NCBI GenBank assembly: GCA_000328365.1
Contig: KB295744.1
Coordinates: forward strand, 4,064-68,063
Source: Capitella teleta
Lineage: Eukaryota > Annelida > Polychaeta > Capitellidae
Direction: 5' to 3'
Length of the DNA: 64,000 nt
The translations under genes and the position numbers were made by a program. The notes beneath the pieces were generated by a model. That model was not told the DNA's origin, made no database searches, and saw only the letters and a list, made by a program, of their open reading frames with translations. This document shows, one piece after another, positions 1 through 11,320 of the stretch (the stretch's first letter is position 1; every line of letters begins with the position of its first letter).

Positions 1-189
1 CGACCCAGACGTTGCGCGCAACCGCTGGTCCTGGAGTTGGCTAGAAAAGAAGATTCCTTGACCATGGACAGGACAATATGCAACAGATGCTCTAACTGTA
101 AATTGTGTTCAATAAAGAATACTTCCTTTTGTAGCCTCCTGATTGAGGAACAATTCAACTATGGATCTTTTAGGCCTATTGATTTGTAA
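1..189 (+). other. Open frame running in from the left edge, unidentified
   Basis: A frame open from the first base ends at TAA 187-189 after 62 codons. The middle is cysteine-rich (a CNRCSNCKLC stretch). An AATAAAG motif lies inside it near 111, so it may be 3' untranslated sequence instead. No family is recognised. It could be a last exon or the tail of a mobile element. Confidence 0.15.
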
Positions 190-1511
190 ATTTCTAAACC
201 ATCTTCATTGATAGAGCTCTCTTTTTACTTGAAGTCCATTGAATTTCTTGCAACTTAATGCTTAAAAATTAAAAAAATTCTCCCTCCGGGGGGTCACCCC
301 CCGGATCCCCCCTGCCCCTGCTAGACTTTCAGTACTTTTTGTCAAACCTCTGTCTCATGCCTGGTACATGTATTTATGAGATTTTGCATTGAATTGATGT
401 AGAGAATTTTAAAAGCCACTCACATCAAATCATTTAAATGGCAATTCTTTGCTTTGCTTTCTGAAGGCGAATAGTGTCCATGAAGCTCAGATAATTAAAT
501 TGAAATTGCAATGAAAGGATTGATGATAGAATCAGCTGCAGCAAAACACTATATACTTATTAATTATTATAGGATGCAAATGACATGCAGTATCGAACTA
601 TAATTTTTAATTAAAGCTTTTTAATTTAATGTAGTATAAGACCTTTAAAAAAATTAATGTCGATTGCATGCATCAATCAGTTTGCTATATTTGTTGTTTC
701 AAAATTATCTTCACGTCGTACTTTGGCTCCAAATTTTCACTCAAATAATGATAAATGATTTCATCTAAAGGTTTTAGATTCACGCCACTGATAATTCCCA
801 CTTTGCTGCCAAACAACTGTTAATTTGTTGTTGCTCTCGATCTCGATCTATTCTTCAAGTCGTTATTAATGATAACCGGAAGTATTTAGTCGTTTTGAAT
901 CTCGTCGCTATCATAACGAACTTCGGCAACATTATACCAATGTGAGCGGTCAATCCATGCTATAGAGTATCTCTGGGTCAGATGTTTATTGCGCTTTCTG
1001 TTTTCCTAATTTCCCATTGCTACTCGTATTATTCGTTTAGCTGTAAATCATTTCTGCATAAATTAAGATAGAAATGAATCTTAAAGCATCTTATCGTATT
1101 TGAGGGTGAATTCCAGAGAAAGAAAGAAAAAAAAAAAAAAAAAAAAACTGTAAATTTTACGGAAAATTAGCTCAAAGAATACTGAACAGAGGTGCACGTA
1201 CTATCAATTTGTGTGTTTTAAAGGGAAAATCACCCGCGCAGAATGAGTTCATCAATAATATAAGTCGACAAAAATGGATTGCTTCTATTCTGCTTTCCTT
1301 TTGTTTAATTTATTCATTTTATTTTATTTATTTTTTAATTTTTGCTAAATCAAAAAACAAAACAAAACAAAAAAAGGAATCTGCAATATCCGTTGACATG
1401 CATGGCGGGTCAGCAACTATTCAAACTATAAATTCATGTCCAAATCTCTAAAGCAATAATGCGGTGGAATGCGGATAAACGGTAACATTATAATAAAGAA
1501 GCAAAAATTAC
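190..1511. other. AT-rich non-coding stretch left of the lectin exons
   Basis: No exon is supported here on either strand. It contains a GC-rich hairpin near 286 and a 21-base A run near 1127. If the lectin gene continues, its next exon lies in or beyond this stretch, but I see no phase-1 exon in it. Confidence 0.4.
286..304. repeat. Perfect GC hairpin, 8-bp stem and 3-nt loop
   Basis: CCGGGGGG, loop TCA, CCCCCCGG. The next 20 bases are C-rich in an otherwise AT-rich setting, which suggests a piece of a dispersed repeat. Confidence 0.5.
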
Positions 1512-2241
1512 CTTCGTATTTAATGAGGAAAGGCGTGGTTTTCTTGAGCACATGAGGCGCCAGCATATCCAGAGTGACTGTGCTTCCTGACGACTGGTAC
1601 ACTATGCTCGCTAAGTGCGACGTACTCTGTGCTCTGGTCGGCACACACAGCTGCATCACTTGGCTGTGCAGCTCCTCACGGATGAAGCCCACTTTCTGAC
1701 AGCCTTCCTCTCTATTTGCGGATGAGCTGGCTCCGAATGACAGTAGAGATATCTGAATAGTTTGTCCTTCTTCCGCTTGCAGAGTCCACAAACAGCTTCC
1801 ACTCTCACTCGACACATATCCTGCAGTGGATGACACGCTGAGCTCCAGGCGATGTCCTCGGCGGCAGTTGGTGTAACCGTCACTATCCCTCGCCTGATCA
1901 GCAACTGGAGAGTGATAAAATATTATCATAACTTCATACAGCTGAATAATAGATACCTGCAATGCAGGAGTAATCAGCTTCCAGGTATGACGCTAGATCC
2001 AGGGGGCATGGGTTCATTCGGTGCAAGGTAGGTTCGGCAATGTACACTGCGCATGACCGCTGGGCAGAGCAGCGACTGTGCATGTAGGGCAGAACGTCCT
2101 GGGAGCAACCAGTGTTGCCGTAGGTGCCTGTGATGCACCGTCCTCCGCTCATCCTGCCGTAGAACGCATGCTCCATGAGGATGACCTGACCAATACCGCA
2201 CGAGACATTGAAGTACTCGGATTGGCAGAAGTCCTTCACGC
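1512..2241 (-). CDS. SUEL lectin domain plus CUB-like domain, two internal exons of a secreted mosaic protein
   Basis: Two exons read on the minus strand: 2241-1957 (285 bp) and 1904-1512 (393 bp). The first encodes a D-galactoside/L-rhamnose-binding SUEL domain. Visible hallmarks are FNVSCGIGQVI, the AFYGR motif, then GRC, GNTGC, SRCSAQRSCAV, NPCP and a closing YLEADYSC, giving the usual half-cystines. The second encodes a CUB-like domain with a CLWTLQAEEGQTIQI strand, paired cysteines and a closing FLIKYEG. Acceptors (TTCTCCCAG, CACTCTCCAG) and donors (GTATCT, GTAATT) are clear. All three junctions are phase 1, so both exons are symmetrical 1-1 modules as in exon-shuffled extracellular proteins. 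SUEL domains bind sugars in venoms, eggs and adhesion receptors; the role here is unknown. The start is not contiguous (see the exon at 9959) and later exons are not visible. Confidence 0.8.
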
Positions 2242-3652
2242 CTGGGAGAAGAAAGCAATCAGTAAGCTTCATTCATCATCGATATCTCAGCCCGCAATCA
2301 GTGAGCTGTCATCTGAGATGATGCAAGCCGAAGAATGAAATGACATTGATTCGATGACCTGGGTGTCGTAGTCAATCGTCATCAGGCATTTCATCATCGG
2401 AACAACACAAGCAATCAGGGAATATGCAGATGCTGGAGGTGACCTAAGCATGCTCAGACTAATCCCGAGTCTAATCGACAAGATTAACATTAATCCCGCT
2501 CACAAATTGCACGTATAAATGATGTAACCACCGATAGGTGTTATATAACATCCTTTATTTGGAATGAGATTTAATAGCATTTCAGCTATATAAGATTATA
2601 AGAATGTACTTTTGTTTACAACAGTCAATTAATGTAGCACCAAACTTTGAGCGGGTGCATGGGTGGGGTTGGCCTTTTAAATTGAATCAATAAGTACAGG
2701 ACGTGGGTGAGTATGTAAGTTTACCCGCATATACCAGTATAAATACATGCGCTCTGGTGCATGTAAAAGTTGAATGGATGTGTTACACATATATTCTAGG
2801 AAATTACATTAATGCCACGTGGAGTGTACCGCACAGAGACGCGATGAAATCTGTGAGTAGAATTCGTGAAAAACCTCGCCTCTCAGGTGCTTCCATCCAA
2901 ATGAGTGCAAAACTCACACACAAGAAGAAAACACTCAAGTCTGCTGATGCATTGAAAGTATAGTGCGTTGTAGTCAAATGAAACATTATCTCGCTTCCTC
3001 TATGAGCGATTAATGCACCTGCAGATCTGCCTCGAGGAGAAAACACAACACAACCAAGTCCCCAAACCATTCGCTGCCTCCTCTTTCCCTCAGGGCCACA
3101 CCCGAGAGAAGGCAACAGCGCCCCAAATTGATATGCACGGGCATTTGCTGCTGCGGCGGTAATTTTCTTCGCTTATTGGAATATTACCCTTGCCCGCTAT
3201 TTCCCATCAACACGAGACAAGACGGACGCCATAATGAAGGCAGCGAAAGACCCCTCAGAGTCAGGGCGACGCAGACCCTCCGTTTTCTTCTAATTGCCTC
3301 TGCGCCGACACAGCAGCCATCTTCTTGGTCGCGATACGTACGCGTTGCTAGAACAATGCTCAGAATAAAGGCGGTGATTTATACGCATGCCAATCGTCCT
3401 CCAGGGTCCGACTCCATCCGTGCTTCATTTCAATTTTCTGCCCATGCGATCATAACATTGGCTGCATAATTGGGGCCAGTGAGCGAGCGAGCGGCGAGTT
3501 TCTTATTTGTGCAACAAGTTACGACTGTGTGCTGCGTGGCGGGTGGCAGCACTGTGTATATAATAGCCGCTACTCATCAAGATCGCAGATCAGGTTTTCA
3601 AGAAGGTGTCGGACTAATGGACGAATATGCTTTTTGTCTCCGTATAAAGTGA
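2242..3652. other. No supported exon; GC-richer than its surroundings
   Basis: Probably an intron of the minus-strand lectin gene, or spacer. The open frames are short and overlap on both strands without splice support. The stretch 3040-3500 is CpG-rich and could be a promoter region. Confidence 0.35.
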
Positions 3653-3865
3653 GTTAACGGGCGCTGCACTGAAAGGTTCCCTGCGGAGCGAATTACTCCG
3701 CAAATTGTGTTTGATGCTCGTCCATTAGAAACGTCCCTGGCTACCGCAAGACGCAGATTAGGATCCAACGCACAAAGTCAGGGATCATCGCCGCACGTGA
3801 AGAGAACGCTCAAGGAGCCCCGTGGCAACGAGATCCCCATGGACATGTCGTTCTGGGCCTTGTAA
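3653..3865 (+). CDS. Candidate terminal coding exon, family not recognised
   Basis: An open frame of about 70 codons without a start codon ends at TAA 3863-3865. Codon use is GC-rich and unlike the flanks. A possible acceptor lies just before 3677 (CTGAAAG, weak pyrimidine tract), so coding may begin there. The peptide is basic and hydrophilic, includes TARRRLGSNAQSQ and KRTLKEPRG, and ends in PMDMSFWAL, as a cytoplasmic tail might. No upstream plus-strand exon joins it convincingly. It could be the end of a gene with a long intron, or a retained fragment. Confidence 0.35.
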   Translation, partial: VNGRCTERFPAERITPQIVFDARPLETSLATARRRLGSNAQSQGSSPHVKRTLKEPRGNEIPMDMSFWAL

Positions 3866-4989
3866 TGGACAAAACGAGCATTCCATCGAGCAGAGAGAGG
3901 GCTCTCATTTCCCTCTATTTGCTCCCAGTGGACCGACACTCAAATCAAGACGGCGAACTTCTCAAAACCCTTCTGTTGCATTATAGGCTTGTGTATATTC
4001 CAGGTGCATGCGTGGATGGTCTGTTATTTCAAAAAAAGTTCATCAATGAAAGACGTTAACAAAGACTCGAGCTCTTCTATTGGTGTCTGTATTGGCAGAT
4101 GGAGAATACAATTATTTGCAGTGGCGTATGATTTCATCGCCAATTACTAGCATAACGTGAGGGAATGGTACACGCAGGCAACATTCAAAGCCTCATATCC
4201 TTTCATCTTAAAACAAAAAAGGGTTTACTGTTGGTTTGATTCATGATCGAAATTAGCAAAGAACTCGGAGACGCATTATCAACATTCTTTGAAATTAGCA
4301 AACTGTTCTCTCCCTTTTCTCTCTTCTCTTCTTCTTGATTCGAAAAAAAAAACCAACCAAAACAATTCTTTTGTAATTTTTTTTAATGAACTTTTATTAT
4401 TTCCAGAAATTTGATACATGAACACCTTGGATGTTCCTTCTGTCTACATATCAAGGGAACATAGGCGTAAGCGTGGCGTGACAGTGACGTAAATGAGGAT
4501 GCATGGGCGCTGCCTCCGCTGTCAGCACATTGCTCATCGTAGCAATGTTTCTCATCTCATTTACTACTACATGTACGAGAAACATCGAAAATTCTGAACA
4601 TTTGAGGCAAAAAAATTCTCTTTCTTTTGCTTGACTCGCCGCCTCTGATGGACACTTTACGTAAATGATTGACCCTTCGATATCAAGAAGGGAACCCGAA
4701 TCCGAGTGAACCAATGACCCAATGAGGAACCACGGGCATAAAGGATCCATTGCTAGGATTATGGGGTGGCTATGGGGTGCGTGCCATAGATTATATGGAG
4801 GTTGGCTTGTTATGCGAAATCAACCCTGAAAATTGTCCATTTCGAATACGGTCAATTTTGTGATTGTTAATTAACAAACTCGAGAACCAGATCGATACAA
4901 AATTATCAAAAAACATCGTCTTTTTTTATCCGACGAAGCATCATGAATAAAATTACCTCGTTATATTCAAATAAAATACTATATAAACA
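3866..4989. other. Non-coding, nothing recognised
   Basis: AT-rich sequence with scattered short frames lacking splice signals. Confidence 0.4.
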
Positions 4990-5101
4990 GTGTCGCATCG
5001 TGCACGCAACGCAGCCGCGAGGTCAAGAAAAAACGAAGCAAAATATTAGCCACGCCATCGACGTCGAATCCTTACGCACCAACCGTCGCCTGTGATTCTA
5101 T
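4990..5101. repeat. Dispersed repeat family R1, copy 1
   Basis: Closely similar to 50995-51104. The shared core is GAAAAAACGAAGCAAAAT (5026-5044), then a GTCGAA(A/T)CC block and GCACCAACC/GCGCCAACC. The GTCGAAWCC block recalls a pol III B box, so a tRNA-derived SINE is possible, but no A box or full tRNA fold is evident. Confidence 0.5.
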
Positions 5102-5451
5102 CCAATTGACAAGGAGTTGAGATTTAAGATGATTTCGGTGCACCAAAAACGCTCAAATTTTGCAACGATTATTGCAATAAATAGTTGTTGTTTTTTGGGG
5201 TTGTTTTTTTGTTTTTTTGTTTGTCCGAGCTTAGTTTTTAATATGTTGTGCCAGTTTTTGGATGGCTCTAGTGACGGTAGACACTAGATACGCGTTACAA
5301 TTTCATCACACATTTGGGAAGATACGCGATTGGCCTGCCTGGTCTAATAGATAAGCCACTCTCCATAATGCATATATCTATGGTGCATAAATATCATGCT
5401 ACACGTTACAGGTCCAACTATCTGGGTCCGAGGCCATCACCTCCAGGTGTG

Positions 5452-5650
5452 AGGCATGATTGAGTTTTACGGCTCCACCCACCGCATTAACGTGATACGG
5501 CGTCAGAACAGAAACCCGGGACCTGGGTTTTATCCTGCTTTTACCGATATATCCAAAGGATACTTGATCGTGCATGTAATTCGCATTTCCTATTTATTAT
5601 GCTGCCATGTTGGCGGCCAGTGGCCAACACACAACGCCCGGACAAATCGG
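5452..5650. repeat. Dispersed repeat family R2, copy 1
   Basis: Shares a 17-bp identical core TTTTACGGCTCCACCCA (5465-5481) and about 150 bp of lower similarity with 17826-17990. Both end near an ACA(A/G)CGCCCGG block. The nature of the parent element is unknown. Confidence 0.55.
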
Positions 5651-5824
5651 ATTGTAAGAATAACGCTATGCCTAATCACATTATTCATGGAGGTGACACT
5701 CTTTTTGTTCATTTGTCTGTCCTTTCAACTGTATGATATCACATACAATGTGTTCCAAAACAAATGCTAATGTTTGTATTAATACCAATCCCCAAAAATA
5801 AAGTAAAATCTTTAAGCGTCAGCT

Positions 5825-5851
5825 CTAACTATAGATCTCATCTATAGTTAG
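5825..5851. repeat. Perfect hairpin, 12-bp stem and 3-nt loop
   Basis: CTAACTATAGAT, loop CTC, ATCTATAGTTAG. It lies 16 bp from a second perfect hairpin of the same geometry. Confidence 0.7.
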
Positions 5852-5866
5852 ACTTTAGTACCTTAC

Positions 5867-6297
5867 CTACAATGCTGCTGAGAGCAGCATTGTACGCTTT
5901 ATTAGCTCCAACCGTAACGGCTACAAAAGTCATGTTAAATGTGTGTGCGTAGTTTGCGAATAATTTTAACGTGTTATTTAATCCAGATAAAACGTCTCTT
6001 CTGGTTTGGGCCAGACCAATCAAGGATGTGAAAATGACGCTCAACGAGAATATTATCCATCAAAGCTCCCAAGCCGTGCGTTTGGGCACGAACGATCGGA
6101 GACAAGCGAATGTAAAAAAGCTGAATTCGATCTGTACTGTTTAACTTATGTTCTATATAATATATAACGTCTAAATTTGGCCACTGTTCAATGGATGCAT
6201 TAAGTTCGTTATTTGTTTTCGTGTTGCTTGTTCTTCTATGGTTGCCCCCTTTGGGATTTAAGAAATGCTGAGCCAATATTAACAGCACGGCGAACAT
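5867..6297 (-). CDS. Possible small secreted or membrane protein gene, frame not resolved
   Basis: A minus-strand ATG at 6297 opens a frame beginning MFAVLLILAQHFL, which resembles a signal peptide. It runs through a polar segment to a stop at 5974. An overlapping second frame (from about 6044) carries GLNNTLKLFANYAHTFNMTF, with two NxT sites, and ends at a consensus donor GTAAGG at 5867. Both frames look protein-like, so the true model may need a frame change or unseen splice; a 45-nt GT-AG segment near 6010-6060 would not shift the frame. No family is recognised and no downstream exon is identified. Confidence 0.25.
5868..5894. repeat. Perfect hairpin, 12-bp stem and 3-nt loop, at a candidate splice donor
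   Basis: TACAATGCTGCT, loop GAG, AGCAGCATTGTA. On the minus strand it ends one base before a strong donor (GTAAGG) of the candidate exon 5867-6297. Confidence 0.7.
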
Positions 6298-9200
6298 GTT
6301 TGTAGCGAGTTTGGAAAGTAAATATCAGAGCACGAAGTAAATATATCACTAATTTGCCAAAAGGGAACTTTATTTCGATCCTACTGATACGCTCTTTAAG
6401 GTTTTATATGCAGTGCCTGAGCAGATGTAACTACATTGGAATGCTTGCCAGCAATCGTTGTTTTTATGGCCACATGCATTCTGCCATTCGTGAAAATGTA
6501 CAGCCTAAATGCCAGAGATAAAGCCAAATTCTCGAAATATACACCCTAATTAATCATTCCAGCGCAAAATAATAATTACCTATTTCATTTACATGGTATA
6601 AAAGAGACACGAACAGTCAGCATTTTCTCGGTTTCCTCGCCTCATTAAATTAGAAAAAGGGTGTAGGCCCTATGTCGTGTTGATTAAGTTGAAACGGGCT
6701 TTTTAAAGGTAAATTTTATCATGATCTTGATTCCTGTTCCTCCTGAAACAATAATTATACCGCTCCGTCTTCTAGATCCTGAGCACAAACCATTTTAAGG
6801 TTTCACCCAGGGAGCCAATCACACCGAACCGTACCTGAGCATTTCACTTGCTTGTTTGTGGGCGGATTTAGATAGCACCGCAGATTCACAAACAAGTTAT
6901 AATCCTCACTACTTGCTATGCAACGGTGCAGTTTAGAAGAAAAGGAAAACCGGAATTTTCGGACTTTGTTATAGAGCACGATGAATGCCTTGAATCCCAT
7001 ACAGCTGCTTCTCCATATCTCCATACACCCGCAATTCATTCTCCCCTCACGCCGCTTCCCCTTGCACCCTCTCCCATTCTTCTTTACCCCCACCCCAGCC
7101 CCTCTTCCTTTTCCACCCTCGCCCTTTCTCAGGAGCAGCTCCTACTTCTTGCCAATACACACTCCGTAATCCCTGCATCAGCGTATTAATTCGTCAGGTG
7201 TCGTTGTAAGCAATTAGTTATCTGCGACATGAGACAGCCAGCGATGTTGCTGAAAACCCTTGACAGCCTGTCATCCGACAGACACAGCTAAATCTCCTCT
7301 TCATCACCTCGCGTGGCTCGTAGTTGTACGTGTAGTGGGCGGAAATAGAGTAGCGTACGGTTTAATTGACTTGTGAAAAATGACAAGGCTCAATTCTACG
7401 CTTATTGGCAGGTCGTGCTTCATTCACGAGAGAAACTGATCGGCCGGTGACACCGTGTCTGCGAGGAGCGCCCTCTGGCTGTTCATGTCGGCGACGGTTA
7501 TTGCTTGTGTCGCATCCACGGGTAACTATACATCGCAGCCTCCTTTACCCGAGTATATGAGCAATCAATCGAAACCAATCAATCAAAACTATTCAATCAA
7601 AACTAATCAATCATGCTGTTCGCCCATTTCTAACTTTCACGTATGATGCAATTCAGTGTTTCGGTACATGCGTTCGACTCCTGCGATACCTGTCTCAACT
7701 CTACGTGGGAGAGAGAGATCGAGAGAGATTCGTGAGAGGGGTTTTTAGATGAAAACAACCGATATTATTTATATGATAATGATATGTTGTAACCTCTTGG
7801 TAGCGTTTGATGACGCATTATTTGCAGCATTGAAGTTTTAATCAACACCAGCATCAACAACCAACCTTCTTTTAGAAAAAATTCCTCAGAGTCTCTAGTT
7901 TCTATGTTTGATGCCGCATCCTAATTACAAGATGGTATACACGTAAGAAGAGTGGCTCCATTACTAATAGCTCATACACGTACGCTCTCGGCGGGTAAAA
8001 ATGGCACATTCCAACTCGAAGTTCACTTCTTTTTGATGCGCCCAATTACGATGAAATCCACCTTCATGGAATAGACATCTTCTCAATACCTTGGGTGCGA
8101 CACCGAAAAAAATATATATACGAGAAAAAATAATTACGAGAAAAAAATAATGGAACCAGTGACATATCAATGTAATTCGGATGCATTCCAAGGGCGTTTT
8201 CTTTATCTGACATCAGATCACTGCCCTAGATGGTCTGGATGTTGGTTCAATGAAACTGCGTAGGGGTTAGGCTACTTAATTACGTAAGTCCTTTCCTGGA
8301 AATTCTGCATTGCGTGCACGCGTTGCTCATTAGATCAGTGAAGATGCAATGAATGAATGAAATCTAAAATACCGCTGTGTTGTTACGTAATTATAACGAA
8401 CATCTAGGCGTAGTACGAAGCATGGAATATGGTGGAATTTTAGGCCAATGCATGTGTATACATTAAGTAAAGTCTCCCTCGGTGATAACGTTACACAATC
8501 ATGTACATGTAAATGGACCCCTTGGAGGTTTTCTTTCAAATTATTGTTCGGACGACTTTGATCTCTCAATGCAGTTAAGGCATTCTTACCTACGAAGCAA
8601 TTGTTTATCAAGATATTTTAGTGCTTGTACTCCGGCTGTTCAGTACTCACTTTTTACAACCTTCTGCAGCAACTTATATTTTGATCACTGTTGCTCCATT
8701 TTCAAGAAATCAACCATGAGGAAATTGACGATTGCTTTTAACAACTCATTTCGTCACTTCATGTTTTGCCCTCGGTTTTGTAGTGCCAGTGGAATGTTTT
8801 GCATTTAACCATGTTGAATCTTTAAAGGAAATTCTTAGACATGCTATATTACTCAACTTCCAGAAGTGGATTTTAAACTCGAGCAATCGACTTATTAGTT
8901 CAATTTAATCGTGTAGTGTTTTCATTCGTCTTTGTGGCATTATTGGAAGCCGGCTTTATTTATGAATTGATTATTATTATCATTATAATATTTATTATAT
9001 ATTATTTATTTATTATTATATATCATAAATAAATACAACTACAGTATAAGTATAAGAATGCATAGCAATTGACGACGCGGTGCTGAATTACAAGCTGATT
9101 AAAGAGGTGTGGATAGCATATAGCGCCAAGTGCTCTCTGCAGCAGAATATGAATATGCAATATAATAGTTATATAGTAGGTAATAATAGATCACATATCA

Positions 9201-9958
9201 AATAGACAAATGCTACTTAATAAGTGTCCAATCATTTTCATATTTTCTCGGTACCTCTGCACTTTCATTGAACAGTATTTTGGACAACTTAGCGTTAGCG
9301 GTCTATTTGTGGATTGCGTCGAGGTATAAATTGCAGAATGTTGCTAAACAGTTGTTTGCAGAGCATAATTATGTCGCTCGTTGTGGGTCAGCTCGAGTAA
9401 ATGAACTACTAAATTGACGTAGAATGGCGTATTTAGAGACAACATTGCGTAATTCCCAAATCGCTCTGATGCAAGTTTATCGATGAATGCAGACACTAAT
9501 TTCGAAGTATATTTAGTTATTTACAACGAGATAGAGGCATCACAAAAATGTTTAGTCTATTTTTTAAACGGAGATGGAAACGTGCATATCGAGAAAAGGT
9601 ATATTTGCGTGCATATTTTTATTACATGTCTGGTATATATAGATTTTGGATCCGAAACAGGAGAAACGCATGGCTCATGTTTTAACACATTACAGCACCA
9701 AATCGGGATGCATATTTTAAAGGTAGAATTTTCAGAGTATGTCCTCTGGCAGATTTTCCAGTGAAATGTTCCATAAAGTTGAGAATTAGTACATCAAAGG
9801 GATTGAGCACTGATGAAGTTCAATCGAAATCTTTAAATAGCAAATCCTAGGCAATCATCACCTAATGAAATGATAAGAACATGACCCATGATAATAAGTA
9901 TAATAAAATAATGTACCACCTTTACTATGATTAATTCCAATACGATATCTTCGCTCAC
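6298..9958. other. AT-rich stretch without a recognised gene
   Basis: Contains a pyrimidine-rich tract (7030-7135), a short CAATCAAAACT-type repeat (7565-7615) and an extremely AT-rich segment (8965-9035). It could all be intron of the minus-strand lectin gene. Confidence 0.35.
6597..6604 (+). promoter_or_regulatory. TATA-box-like site
   Basis: TATAAAAG is followed about 25 bp later by CAGTCAGC, an initiator-like sequence. No gene is recognised downstream. Confidence 0.25.
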
Positions 9959-10061
9959 CTGATTTAAGAGGCAGCGGGAGGTTCCATATCGTGGACGCCA
10001 ATGCCCAGGTATGAAGAAGCAGAGTGCACAATAAAGTTTGAACAATCGCATTGAAATCCAT
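9959..10061 (-). CDS. Candidate first coding exon with signal peptide
   Basis: ATG at 10061 opens 34 codons. Residues 5-22 form a hydrophobic run (AIVQTLLCTLLLHTWALA) with a plausible cleavage after ALA, then a short mature stretch. The exon ends at a consensus donor (AAATCAG then GTGAGC) in phase 1. A phase-1 signal exon is what the SUEL exon at 1957-2241 needs upstream: splicing keeps the frame and makes a Gly codon. The implied intron is 7.7 kb and would contain the plus-strand exon at 3653. The join is inference; unseen modules may lie between. Confidence 0.45.
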
Positions 10062-11245
10062 AACTCTGCAGGCACTGTTTCGGTTAACTTAGTGGACGTT
10101 GTCGTGTGAAGCACTTAGAAGGCGGCCGCATCACACCGACAGTGCTTTTTTGTCACTCCCTTTGATCTGAATGTCTACACCGACTAATCAAAGGCAGAGA
10201 ACAGGAGCCGCATTCACAGGACGAACACAGAATGAGTTGACAAAGTCTCTCAACATGCAGGCGAGCTTTATTCACGCGTCGTCTTTGGATGAGAGCTGCC
10301 GCGTGGAATGAATCGTCGACGGGGGAAGCAGCCCCCAGTTCGCCACCGCCTCCATGCAACTATTGATCGCCAACAATGGGAACAATTAGCAAAACACGCC
10401 CAGCGGCTCCGGCGCTGTGCGATAATTCACACAGTGCAGAAACAGATCTTATCGAAAGAAGATGAAAAAGTGTGGCGCAGAAAAAAAAATGGTTGCCTGT
10501 TTCGGTGCCAAAAAGATTGCGATCGGTGTAAATCAATGCAACATATTATCTATCTTGATTTGTGCTTGGGGGGAATAAGCATGACATATTGAGATGCGGT
10601 CATACTATAAGCAGCATGGGCGTTGTATCAATCGTATTAAAAGGAGCGAAACAAGACAATGCCATCGTGTGTCCCGGGTAAGATTGCATGTGACGCCAGC
10701 ATTCCTCGCAGCCATACCATCGTCCATGAAAGACACAAGGGGGTTAGGAGAGTGGCTATGCGTGCCATCCTCGGATTCAGCGACGCTCGTTTCGCTCACG
10801 GGAGATCACTGAGGTTGAAAATGATGAAGGTTCGATGCTCCCGAGGGGGGCCAGGTGAGCCGAGAGGGATGGAAGGGGGGACGGCAAGGGCCAAGGGGAA
10901 GAGGTCCTCCATCAGAACCTCCCTCCTCCTCGAGGACCGCGCGTGCACTGCTCCGAGTTCATCCCCGATTAACTGTGCCTCGTGTCTGATAATCCGATTG
11001 AGTCAATCGATGCTTTGAAACAAACACTGGGCCTGTATTTACAATCAAAGAAAAGTAATAAACATGCAACGGATTGCCAAACAGCCAACGATTTCTGTTG
11101 CCCTACGGCGGACATTGATCTCTTTGCACTCCGCGGGTTCAACTGCGTTATTATACCAAAGTGGGGACAGCTAATTCACCTGCTCAGATGGATGATCTTA
11201 AGTGGAGAAGAGAATGCGCATAATGAGCGTCCAATCAAGGTAGAC
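10062..11245. other. GC-richer stretch, possible promoter region, no exon supported
   Basis: Open frames overlap on both strands (10300-11018) without splice support. CpG is more frequent than in the flanks. This would fit the promoter of the exon at 9959-10061. Confidence 0.3.
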
Positions 11246-11320
11246 NNNNNNNNNNNNNNNNNNNNNNNNNNNNNNNNNNNNNNNNNNNNNNNNNNNNNNN
11301 NNNNNNNNNNNNNNNNNNNN
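11246..11320. other. Assembly gap of 75 N
   Basis: A run of 75 undetermined bases. Confidence 1.

Noticed and set aside
5070-5095. tRNA gene suggested by a B-box-like block
   Set aside because: No acceptor stem, anticodon arm or A box can be fitted; treated as repeat R1.
7455-7646. Signal-peptide-like open frame
   Set aside because: It has no in-frame ATG at the start (GTG only) and ends in simple CAATCAAAACT-type repeats.
10308-11018. Overlapping open frames on both strands
   Set aside because: GC-rich DNA lowers stop frequency; frames conflict and lack conserved features.
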